Shown here: positions 41,288 through 49,662 of the stretch, one piece after another | How positions within the stretch are numbered: the stretch's first letter is position 1 | Layout of the letters: every line of letters begins with the position of its first letter | Source: JBAVQS01 sp049694275 | GTDB lineage: Bacteria > Chloroflexota > Anaerolineae > UBA4142 > SHND01 | Assembly (NCBI GenBank): GCA_049694275.1 | Contig: JBAVQS010000147.1 | Span: 1-64,000 of the forward strand | Direction of reading: 5' to 3' | Length of the DNA stretch: 64,000 bases | Made by a program: the position numbers and the translations under genes | The notes under the pieces: generated by a model | The model's input: only the letters and a program-made list of their open reading frames with translations | What the model was told of the DNA's origin: nothing | Databases searched by the model: none

Positions 41288-42025
41288 ATGGTACAAGTTT
41301 TGGACCGAGCTCAAGAAAAAGGCGATCTGGCCAAGATTCCCGCGCATATCGCCATTATCATGGACGGCAATGGCCGCTGGGCGCGGGCGCGGGGGATGCC
41401 GCGCATCGTCGGACATCGCCAGGGGACCGAAAACATTCGGCGGGTGCTCACGGCCAGCGTCGAGTTCGGCATTCCGATCCTGACCATCTATGCCTTTTCG
41501 ACGGAGAACTGGGGCCGCCCGCCGGACGAGGTGCGCGGGTTGATGACGATCTTTGAGCAGACGCTCAATCGCGAGCTGCCCGAATTGCACAAGAACGGCG
41601 TGCAGTTGCGACACATCGGCAAACTGCAAGAGCTGGCGCCGCAGCTTCAAGCGTCGGTTCGCAACGCCATCGAGCTGACGCGAAATAATGACCGGATCAT
41701 CCTGAACATTGCATGGAATTACGGCGGCCGCGCCGAGATCGTGGACGCCGTCCGCCGCATCATGTCCGACGGGATTCCGGCCGACCAGGTGACCGAAGAG
41801 GTGATTTCGCGCCATCTCTATACCGGCGGCCTACCGGACCCCGACCTCGTGATTCGCACGGGCGGCGAGATGCGCCTTTCGAACTATTTGATCTGGCAGG
41901 CCGCCTACGCCGAATACTATTCGACGCCCACCTTCTGGCCCGATTTTGATCGGGATGAGCTCTATCGCGCGCTCGTCGCCTTTAACCAGCGCCAGCGCCG
42001 TTTTGGCAAGCTCGAAAACCGATAG
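41288..42025 (+). CDS. uppS: isoprenyl transferase (undecaprenyl diphosphate synthase)
   Basis: A 245-residue cis-prenyltransferase that makes the C55 lipid carrier for cell-wall synthesis. IAIIMDGNGRWARARGMPRIVGHRQG holds the catalytic Asp; YAFSTENWGRP, NYGGRAEIVDA and LPDPDLVIRTGGEMRLSN are also signatures. The ATG at 41288 gives the usual N-terminal length; longer in-frame starts fall within the inverted repeat. Confidence 0.95.
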   Translation: MVQVLDRAQEKGDLAKIPAHIAIIMDGNGRWARARGMPRIVGHRQGTENIRRVLTASVEFGIPILTIYAFSTENWGRPPDEVRGLMTIFEQTLNRELPELHKNGVQLRHIGKLQELAPQLQASVRNAIELTRNNDRIILNIAWNYGGRAEIVDAVRRIMSDGIPADQVTEEVISRHLYTGGLPDPDLVIRTGGEMRLSNYLIWQAAYAEYYSTPTFWPDFDRDELYRALVAFNQRQRRFGKLENR

Positions 42026-42058
42026 CTCGCCCTACGCCTTGCCACCGGACCTAGCATC

Positions 42059-42847
42059 GTGTTGCGAACCCGCATTCTGACCGCCCTGATTCTGATCCCT
42101 CTGGTTGTCGGAACCACCCTCCTGGGCGGATGGTGGCTTTTCTTGTTGATGGGCGGTGGGTTCATCCTCTGCGGGCACGAGTATTTTACGATGGTGCGCG
42201 CCGGCGGATACCGGCCGGAGCGCGCGCTCGGGGTCGTACTGGTGGCGCTGCTGCTGCTGGATGCCATGCTCGGATGGCGCCAGGCGCCGTTGATTCTGGT
42301 CGCCGCCGTCGTACTGCCGCCGGCCTGGGAGTTCCGCCGGACCGACCACGAAGGCTTTTTGGCAAGCTGGGCCTTGACCGTGCTCGGCGTTCTCTATATC
42401 GGCGTGCTGGGCAGCTATCTCTTTACCCTCCGCGCGCTGCCGGATGGCGCCGCGCTGCTTGGGTTTACACTCATGGCGACGTGGTCCTCGGATGGGGCCG
42501 CGTTCGGTGTGGGCATTGCGATGGGACGCCGCCCGTTCTTTCATCACATCAGCCCCAAGAAAACATGGGAAGGGGCGATCGGCGGAGTCGTGGGGGCGGC
42601 GATTGCGTTTGGCGTGCTGATGAGCATTTATGGATTCAATCCGCTGCTCTCGTTCATCGGCGGCATCGGCGTGGGGATTGCGGCGACCGTGGGCGACCTG
42701 ACGGAATCCCTCATCAAGCGCCAGGTCGCCGTCAAGGATTCCGGCTCGCTGCTGGCCGGGCATGGGGGCGTGCTCGACCGACTCGACAGCACCTTTTTCG
42801 CCGTCGTCTTTGCCTTTTACTTTATCCAGATCGTCGGCGTGCGCTAG
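42059..42847 (+). CDS. cdsA: phosphatidate cytidylyltransferase
   Basis: A 262-residue membrane enzyme that makes CDP-diacylglycerol from phosphatidate and CTP. About 7 membrane helices. The C-terminal signature SLIKRQVAVKDSGSLLAGHGG-LDRLDS is complete, including the metal-binding Asp residues. GTG start at 42059 after a 33-base gap. It closes the conserved block; dxr and rseP, often next, are absent here. Confidence 0.94.
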   Translation: MLRTRILTALILIPLVVGTTLLGGWWLFLLMGGGFILCGHEYFTMVRAGGYRPERALGVVLVALLLLDAMLGWRQAPLILVAAVVLPPAWEFRRTDHEGFLASWALTVLGVLYIGVLGSYLFTLRALPDGAALLGFTLMATWSSDGAAFGVGIAMGRRPFFHHISPKKTWEGAIGGVVGAAIAFGVLMSIYGFNPLLSFIGGIGVGIAATVGDLTESLIKRQVAVKDSGSLLAGHGGVLDRLDSTFFAVVFAFYFIQIVGVR

Positions 42848-42886
42848 CGGGGTAGGGAGCTCCGCTCCTGGAATGCGCGTCCTGAA

Positions 42887-44812
42887 ATGCTTGATCTGAT
42901 CGTCTCGCTGTTATCGCTGGGGAACTTTATCCTCGCCGCTGCGCTGATCGTCACGACCTTTGCACTCCTCATCTATCTCTTTCCCCAGAACGTGCGTCAT
43001 CCGGTGCAGCGCTCCTTTAGCGCGCTCCTCCTTTTTGTCGGCATCGTCTATGTCGGTCAGGTCTTTTTGCTCAAGGTGGATACCCGGCCGGACGCCGAGT
43101 GGTGGCTGCGTTTCAAGTGGATCGGGATCGCCTTTGTTCCCGCGGCCTATCTGCATTTTTCAGATGCGGTCCTGCGCTCGACCTATCACTATAGCCGCTG
43201 GCGACACCTGGTCGCTCGCATCTCGTATGTCATCGGCGCCGTCTTTCTCGTGCTGGTGCTCAATACCGACCTGGTCGTCCAGGGCCTCTATGACTATCCG
43301 GCGGCCACGCAGCTCGGGTCGGGCCGGTTCTTTGGGTTGTTCGCGGTCTATTTCTTTGCGACGACGATCTGGGGCCTGTACAATATCGACCTGGCGCGCC
43401 GGCGGTCGCTCACGCCGACTTCGCGCCGGCGTCTCGGCCGGCTGGCGATTGCCTTTCTCGCTCCTGCGCTCGGCGTCTTTCCTTACCTGGTGATCGCCGG
43501 GTTTGCGGCGAGCCTGCCCCCGGTCCTCCTGCTGGGCGTGACCTTTTTTGGGACGATCGGGCTGGTCCTCATGCTCGTCGTCATGGCGTACACGGTCGCA
43601 TATCAGGGCGCGCTCGCCTCGGATCGCATCGTCAAGCAAAAGCTTATTCACTATTTGCTGCGCGGCCCGGTCGTCGCGCTCGGCGTCGTCATTGCGCTCA
43701 CCGTCGTTCCGCCGATCGAGCGCTATCTGCATCTGAGTCACGAGAGTTTTTTGTACGCGACCGTCATCGTTGGCGTCATCGTTTTCGAGCTCCTGGTGAG
43801 TCGCGTCAAGCCCTATCTGGACCGCTGGCTCTTTATTCAGGACCGGCGTGAGATCGGCCAGATTCAACAGCTCGAGGCGCGCCTTCTCACCACCACCGAC
43901 CTCCGCCAGCTTTTGGAAAATATTCTCGCCGCGCTGTGCGATCTCTTGCGCGTGCCGAGCGGGTTTGTGCTCGCCGCGGCGGGGGAGGATTGGCGCCTGG
44001 AGGCGACGGTCGGCCCCCGCGAGGGCATTCAGCAGTTCTTGAGCGCGCATCCGATCGCGGATACTTTTAACGGGACCAATCATCACCTCGTGCCGGCGGA
44101 GGGATACTGGCTCTACCCGCTGCGCGTGAACGGCGGGGATATGATTGTCGGCGTGCTCGGCCTTGCCGCGCGCAGTCCCACGCCCGAACTGAGCGACCAC
44201 GAGCGCGAGCTGCTCGACGCGCTCGCGTCGCAGGCGGAGATCGCCATCGAAGACCGCCAATTGCAGTTGAGCGTATTCGACGTCTTGGAACAGATCGGCA
44301 GCGAGGTGGAGTTGTTGCAGCGGGCGCGGACCAAACCGCGCGTCGTCGGCGCGACCGCGCAGGAACGCGTCGAGGAGGAGCTGGTCCTCTCCCCCGATTT
44401 TCACCGCGCCGTCAAGGATGCCCTCGATCATTACTGGGGCGGGCCCAAGCTGACGCATTCCCCGCTCCTCCAGTTGAACATTGTCAAGAGCTCGCTCTCC
44501 GAGTACGACCAGAATCCCGCGCGGGCCTTGCGCGCCATCCTGCTCCGCGCCATCGAACAGCTCAAGCCCGAGGGGACGCGGTCATTGACGGCGCCCGAAT
44601 GGTTGTTGTACAATATCCTCGAGCTCAAAGTGGTGCAGGGGCACAAAGTCCGCGAGATTGCGCAAAAGCTGGCGATGAGTGAGAGCGACCTCTACCGCAA
44701 ACAGCGGGTCGCTATCCAGGAGGTCGCCAAAGCGGTCCAGCAGATGGAAAATCAGGATACGCGGCCCCCCCGGACTGACGGCGCGCCGGGGGCGGAGGCG
44801 GAGGACGAATGA
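42887..44812 (+). CDS. 7TM-GAF protein with C-terminal HTH-like region, no kinase
   Basis: A 641-residue protein. Residues 1-245 hold about 8 hydrophobic helices, similar to the 7TM sensor half of histidine kinases (His_kinase_N type). Two more helices are at 265-305. A GAF domain covers about 335-465. The part after 530 is soluble and ends in a helix-turn-helix-like segment (VVQGHKVREIAQKLAMSESDLYRKQRVAI), as in sigma-70 region 4 or RsbU/TetR-like tails. No H-box or HATPase domain is present, so if it signals, it does so by protein or DNA contact. It stands 39 bases after cdsA and 400 bases before the GAF array. Confidence 0.75.
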   Translation: MLDLIVSLLSLGNFILAAALIVTTFALLIYLFPQNVRHPVQRSFSALLLFVGIVYVGQVFLLKVDTRPDAEWWLRFKWIGIAFVPAAYLHFSDAVLRSTYHYSRWRHLVARISYVIGAVFLVLVLNTDLVVQGLYDYPAATQLGSGRFFGLFAVYFFATTIWGLYNIDLARRRSLTPTSRRRLGRLAIAFLAPALGVFPYLVIAGFAASLPPVLLLGVTFFGTIGLVLMLVVMAYTVAYQGALASDRIVKQKLIHYLLRGPVVALGVVIALTVVPPIERYLHLSHESFLYATVIVGVIVFELLVSRVKPYLDRWLFIQDRREIGQIQQLEARLLTTTDLRQLLENILAALCDLLRVPSGFVLAAAGEDWRLEATVGPREGIQQFLSAHPIADTFNGTNHHLVPAEGYWLYPLRVNGGDMIVGVLGLAARSPTPELSDHERELLDALASQAEIAIEDRQLQLSVFDVLEQIGSEVELLQRARTKPRVVGATAQERVEEELVLSPDFHRAVKDALDHYWGGPKLTHSPLLQLNIVKSSLSEYDQNPARALRAILLRAIEQLKPEGTRSLTAPEWLLYNILELKVVQGHKVREIAQKLAMSESDLYRKQRVAIQEVAKAVQQMENQDTRPPRTDGAPGAEAEDE

Positions 44813-44926
44813 CTATAGGACCGCGGTAAGCCCGGTGGAAGGCCTGGACCGTACAACTATCCTATTGAGAAACATGCACCCTACCGATAGAATCAAAGCA
44901 GTGCAAATATACGCCGACCCTGTATC

Positions 44927-45025
44927 GGCGCGTTCGCATCATGATTGCCGATTAATGGTGTGTCGCCCTGGCCCGCCGCCCTTGAGGCGGACGAAGGACG
45001 CCAGGGCGGGCGATGCGAACGCGCC
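44927..45025. repeat. palindromic repeat unit, copy 1 (nested stems)
   Basis: Outer arms GGCGCGTTCGCATC (44927-44940) and GATGCGAACGCGCC (45012-45025) pair perfectly over 14 bp. An inner stem CGCCCTGGC/GCCAGGGCG and a GCCGCCC-loop-GGCGG top make a two-level hairpin. The left arm continues ATGATTGCCG, shared with copy 2. Confidence 0.75.
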
Positions 45026-45098
45026 GGGGCGTGATGCGCACATGTCTGGGGGAAATCATACCATGCTTCGGACCCATCCGCCCACTCTTCCAGGGAGC

Positions 45099-45158
45099 GG
45101 CGCGTTCGCATCATGATTGCCGGTGACGGTTAATTGTGTGTCGCGATGCGAACACGCC
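45099..45158. repeat. palindromic repeat unit, copy 2 (without the inner stem)
   Basis: The same GGCGCGTTCGCATC (45099-45112) and ATGATTGCCG as copy 1, closed by GATGCGAACACGCC (45145-45158) with one mismatch. The GC-rich inner hairpin of copy 1 is missing; both share TGTGTCGC near the right arm. Confidence 0.75.
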
Positions 45159-45212
45159 GTAGGAAAAGTGGGCCTATTTTTCGATTCCCCGCACTATCCT
45201 CGTTAGTGGTCG

Positions 45213-47306
45213 ATGAGACGGACTATGCAAAATCCGAAACTGCCTGAAAATCCAGCGGAGCTTGAGGGCCAAGGCCGTTTGAGGCTCGTGCATCCCCTGT
45301 TGCCCTGGACGGTCCGGCGCCTGGCGCTGGTCGCGGTCGTCGCCTGCGTCTATTTGATCGCCTTTATTCCGCTCTATGCGCAGATGGGGGGCGTCGCGAG
45401 CGCCCTGGCCATGATTCCTGCGTCGTTAGCAGGGTGGCTGTTGGGCATGGTCCCCGGTGCAATTGCCGGCGTAATGATTGGGCCGGTGGCCACGACGATT
45501 ATGTTTATGCTGGCCGGGCAGACCGCGGGCGCGGCCGTGGCGAACCTGAATATCGGCTCGCTGATCATTATTATTGTGAGCGGCGGGGTCGGATGGACGA
45601 GCCAGTTGGTCGCCGAATCCCGGGTGAACGCCCTCCGGGCGGAGCAGATGCGCCAGGAGCTCTTAAGGCAGCAGCAGTACGCGTCCGCCTTGCACACCAC
45701 CACGTTGGGTCTGGTCGGCCGCCTGGAGATCAAAGAGCTCTTGCAGGCGATTATCGTGCGCGCGGGGGAACTGGTCGGCACCAGCCATGGGTACGTGAGC
45801 TGGCGCGAGCCGGGGCAATCGGAATACGAGCTGCGGGTCGGGATCGGGATTTACAGCAGTTTCGTCGGGCATCGCTCGACGCTGGATGTGGGGCTGACGG
45901 GGGCGGTGGTCCGGGCGGGCGCGCCGGTGGTGGTAGACGATTATCCGTCGTGGAGCCAGCGGGTGCGCGACCCGAGCCGCGATGTGCTGCGCGCCGCGCT
46001 CGGGCTGCCTTTGAAATCGGGAAATGAAATTGCAGGGGTGATCGGGCTGGCCTATACGGAGAAGGGGCGGGCATTTGGCCAGACGGAGATTGACCTGTTG
46101 AACCGGTTCGCGCAACTGGCGGCGGTGGCGCTGGATAATGCGTATTCGTACACGCAAGCGCAAAAGGAGATTGCGGACCGCAAGCGCGCCGAGGAGGAGC
46201 TGAGGGGCGCGGAGCGATTCCTCGATTCGGTGATTGAGAGCCTCCCGATCACGCTGTTCGCCAAGGACGCGCAGAGCCTGGCGTTTGTGCGCTGGAACAA
46301 GGCGGAAGAGGAGTTGTTCGGCGTGGCGCGCGAGGACGCGCTGGGCAAAACCGATTATGATTTGTCGACGCAAGAGCAGGCGGATGTGTTTACGGCGCAG
46401 GACCGGGAGGTACTGAACGGCAAAATCCTCATGGATATCCCGGAGGAGAAGGTCCAGACCCGGAACCGGGGGGTGCGCTATTTGCACACGCGCAAGATGC
46501 CGATTCTCGACGACCAGGGGGAGCCGCGGTACCTGCTGGGGATTAGCGAGGATGTGACGGAACGGCACCGGGCCCAGGAGGATGTGCGCCGGCTGAATGA
46601 ATATTTGACGGCGCTGCACGATACGTCGGTCTCTATGATCCAGCATCATGGAACCCAGGAACTGCTCGCGGATATTATCCTGCGCGCCGGCCGGCTGATC
46701 GGCACCGAGCACGGCTATGTCTATTTGCAAGACCCGGCGACGGGCGAGGTTTCGCTGCGAGTGGGGGTCGGCATTTATCAGGCGATGACCGGAAACGCCC
46801 TGCGGCCCGGCATTGGCCTGGCGGGCAAGGTATGGGTGACCGGCCAGCCGGTGGTGATTGACGACTATCGCGATTGGCCGGGGCGATTGAATGCGCCGAA
46901 CCGTGATCCGCTCCGCGCCATCGTGGGCGTGCCGCTCAAGGCGGGTGACAAGGTGATTGGGGTCATCGGGCTCGCTTACACGGACGAGGAGAACAAGTTC
47001 GGCGCGGCGGAGGTGCAGGTGCTGAGCCGGTTTGCGGACCTGGCGGCGATTGCGCTGGATAACGCGCGGTTGTTTGAGCAGACCGGCGAGACGCTGGAGG
47101 CGATCCGCCGCTCGGCCGAACGCGAGGCGCAGATGTCGGCCATCGGCGACCGGCTGCATGCGAGCAACGATCCCAACAGCATTCTCCAGACCGCGCTGGA
47201 GGAATTACGACGCATGACCGGGCGGGCGCGCACGTTTGTGCTGTTGACGGGCGAGGGGACGCGCCCCGAGCGAAAAGAGGGGAACGGGCAGGAGATGGAA
47301 TTATGA
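45213..47306 (+). CDS. membrane GAF-PAS-GAF sensor protein, no kinase (array member 1)
   Basis: A 697-residue protein. A hydrophobic MASE-like region (about 33-130) is followed by a coiled linker, GAF 1 (about 165-315), PAS (about 330-455, LDSVIESLPITLFAKD), GAF 2 (about 470-620) and a short C-terminal helical module (REAQMSAIGDRLHAS...TGRARTF). No DHp, HATPase, GGDEF or PP2C domain. GAF domains bind small ligands or chromophores; PAS domains sense redox or ligands. The start could also be the ATG 12 bases later; neither has a good ribosome site. ATGA overlap with the next gene. Confidence 0.82.
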   Translation: MRRTMQNPKLPENPAELEGQGRLRLVHPLLPWTVRRLALVAVVACVYLIAFIPLYAQMGGVASALAMIPASLAGWLLGMVPGAIAGVMIGPVATTIMFMLAGQTAGAAVANLNIGSLIIIIVSGGVGWTSQLVAESRVNALRAEQMRQELLRQQQYASALHTTTLGLVGRLEIKELLQAIIVRAGELVGTSHGYVSWREPGQSEYELRVGIGIYSSFVGHRSTLDVGLTGAVVRAGAPVVVDDYPSWSQRVRDPSRDVLRAALGLPLKSGNEIAGVIGLAYTEKGRAFGQTEIDLLNRFAQLAAVALDNAYSYTQAQKEIADRKRAEEELRGAERFLDSVIESLPITLFAKDAQSLAFVRWNKAEEELFGVAREDALGKTDYDLSTQEQADVFTAQDREVLNGKILMDIPEEKVQTRNRGVRYLHTRKMPILDDQGEPRYLLGISEDVTERHRAQEDVRRLNEYLTALHDTSVSMIQHHGTQELLADIILRAGRLIGTEHGYVYLQDPATGEVSLRVGVGIYQAMTGNALRPGIGLAGKVWVTGQPVVIDDYRDWPGRLNAPNRDPLRAIVGVPLKAGDKVIGVIGLAYTDEENKFGAAEVQVLSRFADLAAIALDNARLFEQTGETLEAIRRSAEREAQMSAIGDRLHASNDPNSILQTALEELRRMTGRARTFVLLTGEGTRPERKEGNGQEMEL

Positions 47307-49660
47307 CCGTTACTGTTCGGCTGCTGGCGCCGATTCTGATCGGGATTGCACTGGCCATCGGGGCGCTGACGTGGATTAACTTTAACAATCAGCAGGCGCT
47401 CATTGCGGGCCAGGAGGATACCCAACTGGCGGAAGCCTCGGCGGGGTTTTCCGCGCAGATTAGTGCAAAGCAACTCCTGGCCGAGTCTCTCGCCACCGGT
47501 GTGAGCAACCTGCCTGAGGAGGGGAGCGCGCTGTACTGGCAGGATGCGATTCTCCTGATGGATCAAGTTCGTCCGGTTTACCAGGAACTGGCGAACACCT
47601 ACGGGACGTCAGAGCTCAATTTCTATCTCGCGCCCGCGACGGAGTTGCTACAGGTGACGGACCCGACCCACAAGCCCGAGGATGTGTCGAGCACGCGGAA
47701 GATTGTGGCCCGCACCATCAGCCAGGGACTGTCGCAGGGGGGGGTCGAGATCGGACCCAGGGGGCTGGGCATTTACAGCGCCGTACCGGTGATTCATTCG
47801 GGCGCATTTCTTGGCGCGGTCGAGGTGGGGTTTAGCTTAAACCAGACATTTTTGAAAGAGTACGCGGCGCGCCGGCAGGTGGCTGTCGCCGTCTATGTGA
47901 AACATTCCCTTCTGGCGCGCGCGACGCCGAACCCCAATACCGTGCCTGCGTCCATTCCGGACCTTGACCTGATTGTCCAGACGGGCGAGCCGGTGCAGGC
48001 CTCTGCCGCGTCATTGAGCGGGGCGCTGGGGGGCGCGACCCTGACCGACCGCATCACCCAAAATGGAAAGCCTTTTGCGGTGCAGGTGAGTCCCCTCAAG
48101 GACTATTCGGGCGATACGATTGGGGTGGTGCAGATTGTGCTGTCGCGCACTCTGGCGCTCGACGCGATCGACGCCAGCCGCAACATCTCTTTGCTCTGGG
48201 GCGGCGCCATCTTTTTGCTCGTCGCGCTGGGGGTCTATGTGGTGACGAATCGATCCGTCATCCGGCGATTGCAAGACCTGAACCAGGTGGCGGACCGATT
48301 CAAGGAAGGGGACCGTGCGGCGCGGGTGCAGGTCACCAGCCCGGACGAACTGGGCCAGTTGGGGGGCACCTTTAACGGGCTGGCCGACGAGATCGGCAAC
48401 CTGGTGACCGGCCTGGAGGAGCGCGTGGCTGAACGCACGGCTTCGCTTGAGCGGTATTCGAATTATATGGTCGCCCTGCAGAATACGACGCTGGACCTGA
48501 GCCGCCGCCGCGATGTGAATGAGCTCTTGCAGGCGGTGGTGGTGCGCGCCGGCGGGTTGGTCGGTACCGAGCACGGCTATGTCTTTTTGCTCGATCCCGA
48601 AACGGGTGAGATGAAGATGCGGGTGGGAATTGGCGTCTATGCCAAGCTGATCGGCTCACAGGCGCGGAGCGGGACGGGGCTGGCGGGGACGGTGTGGCAG
48701 AGCGGCGAGCCGCTGGCGGTCAACGATTATCAGCACTGGTCCGGGCGGCTGGGGGGCGCAGAGCGGGCGGCCCTGCACGCGGTGGCCGGCGTGCCGTTGA
48801 AATCGGGGGCGCAAGTTTTGGGGGTCATCGGGTTGGCCTACGTCGAAGCGGGCCGCACGTTTGGGGCGAACGAGGTTGAGGTGTTGACCCGGTTCGCACA
48901 ATTTGCCTCGATTGCGCTGGAGAACGCGCGCCTGTACACGGCGCAGGGGGCGTACGCCGAGGAGAGCCGCCAGGCGATGGAGCGCCAGGCGGCGCTCGCC
49001 GAAGAGAACCGCCGGCTGTTGGAACGGGCCCAGCAAGCGGTCGCCAACCTGGACGCGGTCAACCGGCGGTTGACGCGCGAAGGGTGGCAAGAGTTTATGT
49101 CGCTGCGCAAGGGCCGGCTGGCGCTCGCCAGCGGAGCGGTCTCTCCGAATGAGCAATCCACTGTGGCGGCGACGCAGGACGAGCCGCAGGCGCTGACGGA
49201 AGCGGTGGGGCGGCGCCAGTTGGTTACCACGCGCGAGAACGGGCGCCGGGTGGTAGCCGTGCCCATTATGGTGCGCGGCGAGGTTCTCGGTTCTCTGGCG
49301 ATCGAGGACGCTGCCGGGGCTGCAGATTGGAATTCCGAGGAGGTCGCCGCACTGCGGAGCATTTCGGATCACCTGGCGCTGGCGCTCGACAATGCGCGCC
49401 TGTTCGAGCAGACCCAGGCTTCGCTCGAAACGGCGCGCCGTAACGCCGCGCGTGAGGTGACGCTCGCCGATATTACCGAACGGATGTATGCGCGCACGAA
49501 TGTCGAGGGGATTCTGGAGGCCGCGCTCCAGGAGCTGCGGCGCACGACGGGACGGAAGCGGGCGGTGGCGTGGCTATCTCCGCAGGATCAAGAGGAGCGA
49601 ACGTCTGACGCGTTCGGGATATCTGGCGCAGGTATCTCCGGCCCGGATAAGAGAAAATAG
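47303..49660 (+). CDS. membrane CACHE-like-HAMP-GAF-GAF sensor protein (array member 2)
   Basis: A 785-residue protein. Helix at 8-26, an outside sensor domain of CACHE type (about 30-285), helix at about 293-313, HAMP (about 315-370, RLQDLNQVADRFKEGDR), coiled coil ending in VAERTASLERYS, GAF (about 405-550), two 14-residue coiled-coil repeats (ALAEENRRLLER), a second degenerate GAF (about 600-715) and the shared C-terminal helical module. The layout equals a chemoreceptor or histidine-kinase front half, but no output domain follows. Its ATG overlaps the stop of member 1 (ATGA), so expression is coupled. Confidence 0.83.
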   Translation: MTVTVRLLAPILIGIALAIGALTWINFNNQQALIAGQEDTQLAEASAGFSAQISAKQLLAESLATGVSNLPEEGSALYWQDAILLMDQVRPVYQELANTYGTSELNFYLAPATELLQVTDPTHKPEDVSSTRKIVARTISQGLSQGGVEIGPRGLGIYSAVPVIHSGAFLGAVEVGFSLNQTFLKEYAARRQVAVAVYVKHSLLARATPNPNTVPASIPDLDLIVQTGEPVQASAASLSGALGGATLTDRITQNGKPFAVQVSPLKDYSGDTIGVVQIVLSRTLALDAIDASRNISLLWGGAIFLLVALGVYVVTNRSVIRRLQDLNQVADRFKEGDRAARVQVTSPDELGQLGGTFNGLADEIGNLVTGLEERVAERTASLERYSNYMVALQNTTLDLSRRRDVNELLQAVVVRAGGLVGTEHGYVFLLDPETGEMKMRVGIGVYAKLIGSQARSGTGLAGTVWQSGEPLAVNDYQHWSGRLGGAERAALHAVAGVPLKSGAQVLGVIGLAYVEAGRTFGANEVEVLTRFAQFASIALENARLYTAQGAYAEESRQAMERQAALAEENRRLLERAQQAVANLDAVNRRLTREGWQEFMSLRKGRLALASGAVSPNEQSTVAATQDEPQALTEAVGRRQLVTTRENGRRVVAVPIMVRGEVLGSLAIEDAAGAADWNSEEVAALRSISDHLALALDNARLFEQTQASLETARRNAAREVTLADITERMYARTNVEGILEAALQELRRTTGRKRAVAWLSPQDQEERTSDAFGISGAGISGPDKRK

Positions 49661-49662
49661 AT

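Larger units (their letters stand above)
44813..45212. other. 400-base spacer before the GAF/PAS array
   Basis: No gene is supported. It holds two palindromic repeat units (44927-45025 and 45099-45158). No clear promoter hexamers were found, though the array must have one here. Confidence 0.55.

Noticed and set aside
44927..45158. CRISPR array or tandem repeat locus
   Set aside because: Only two units of different length, each palindromic as a whole, with no regular spacers or cas genes.
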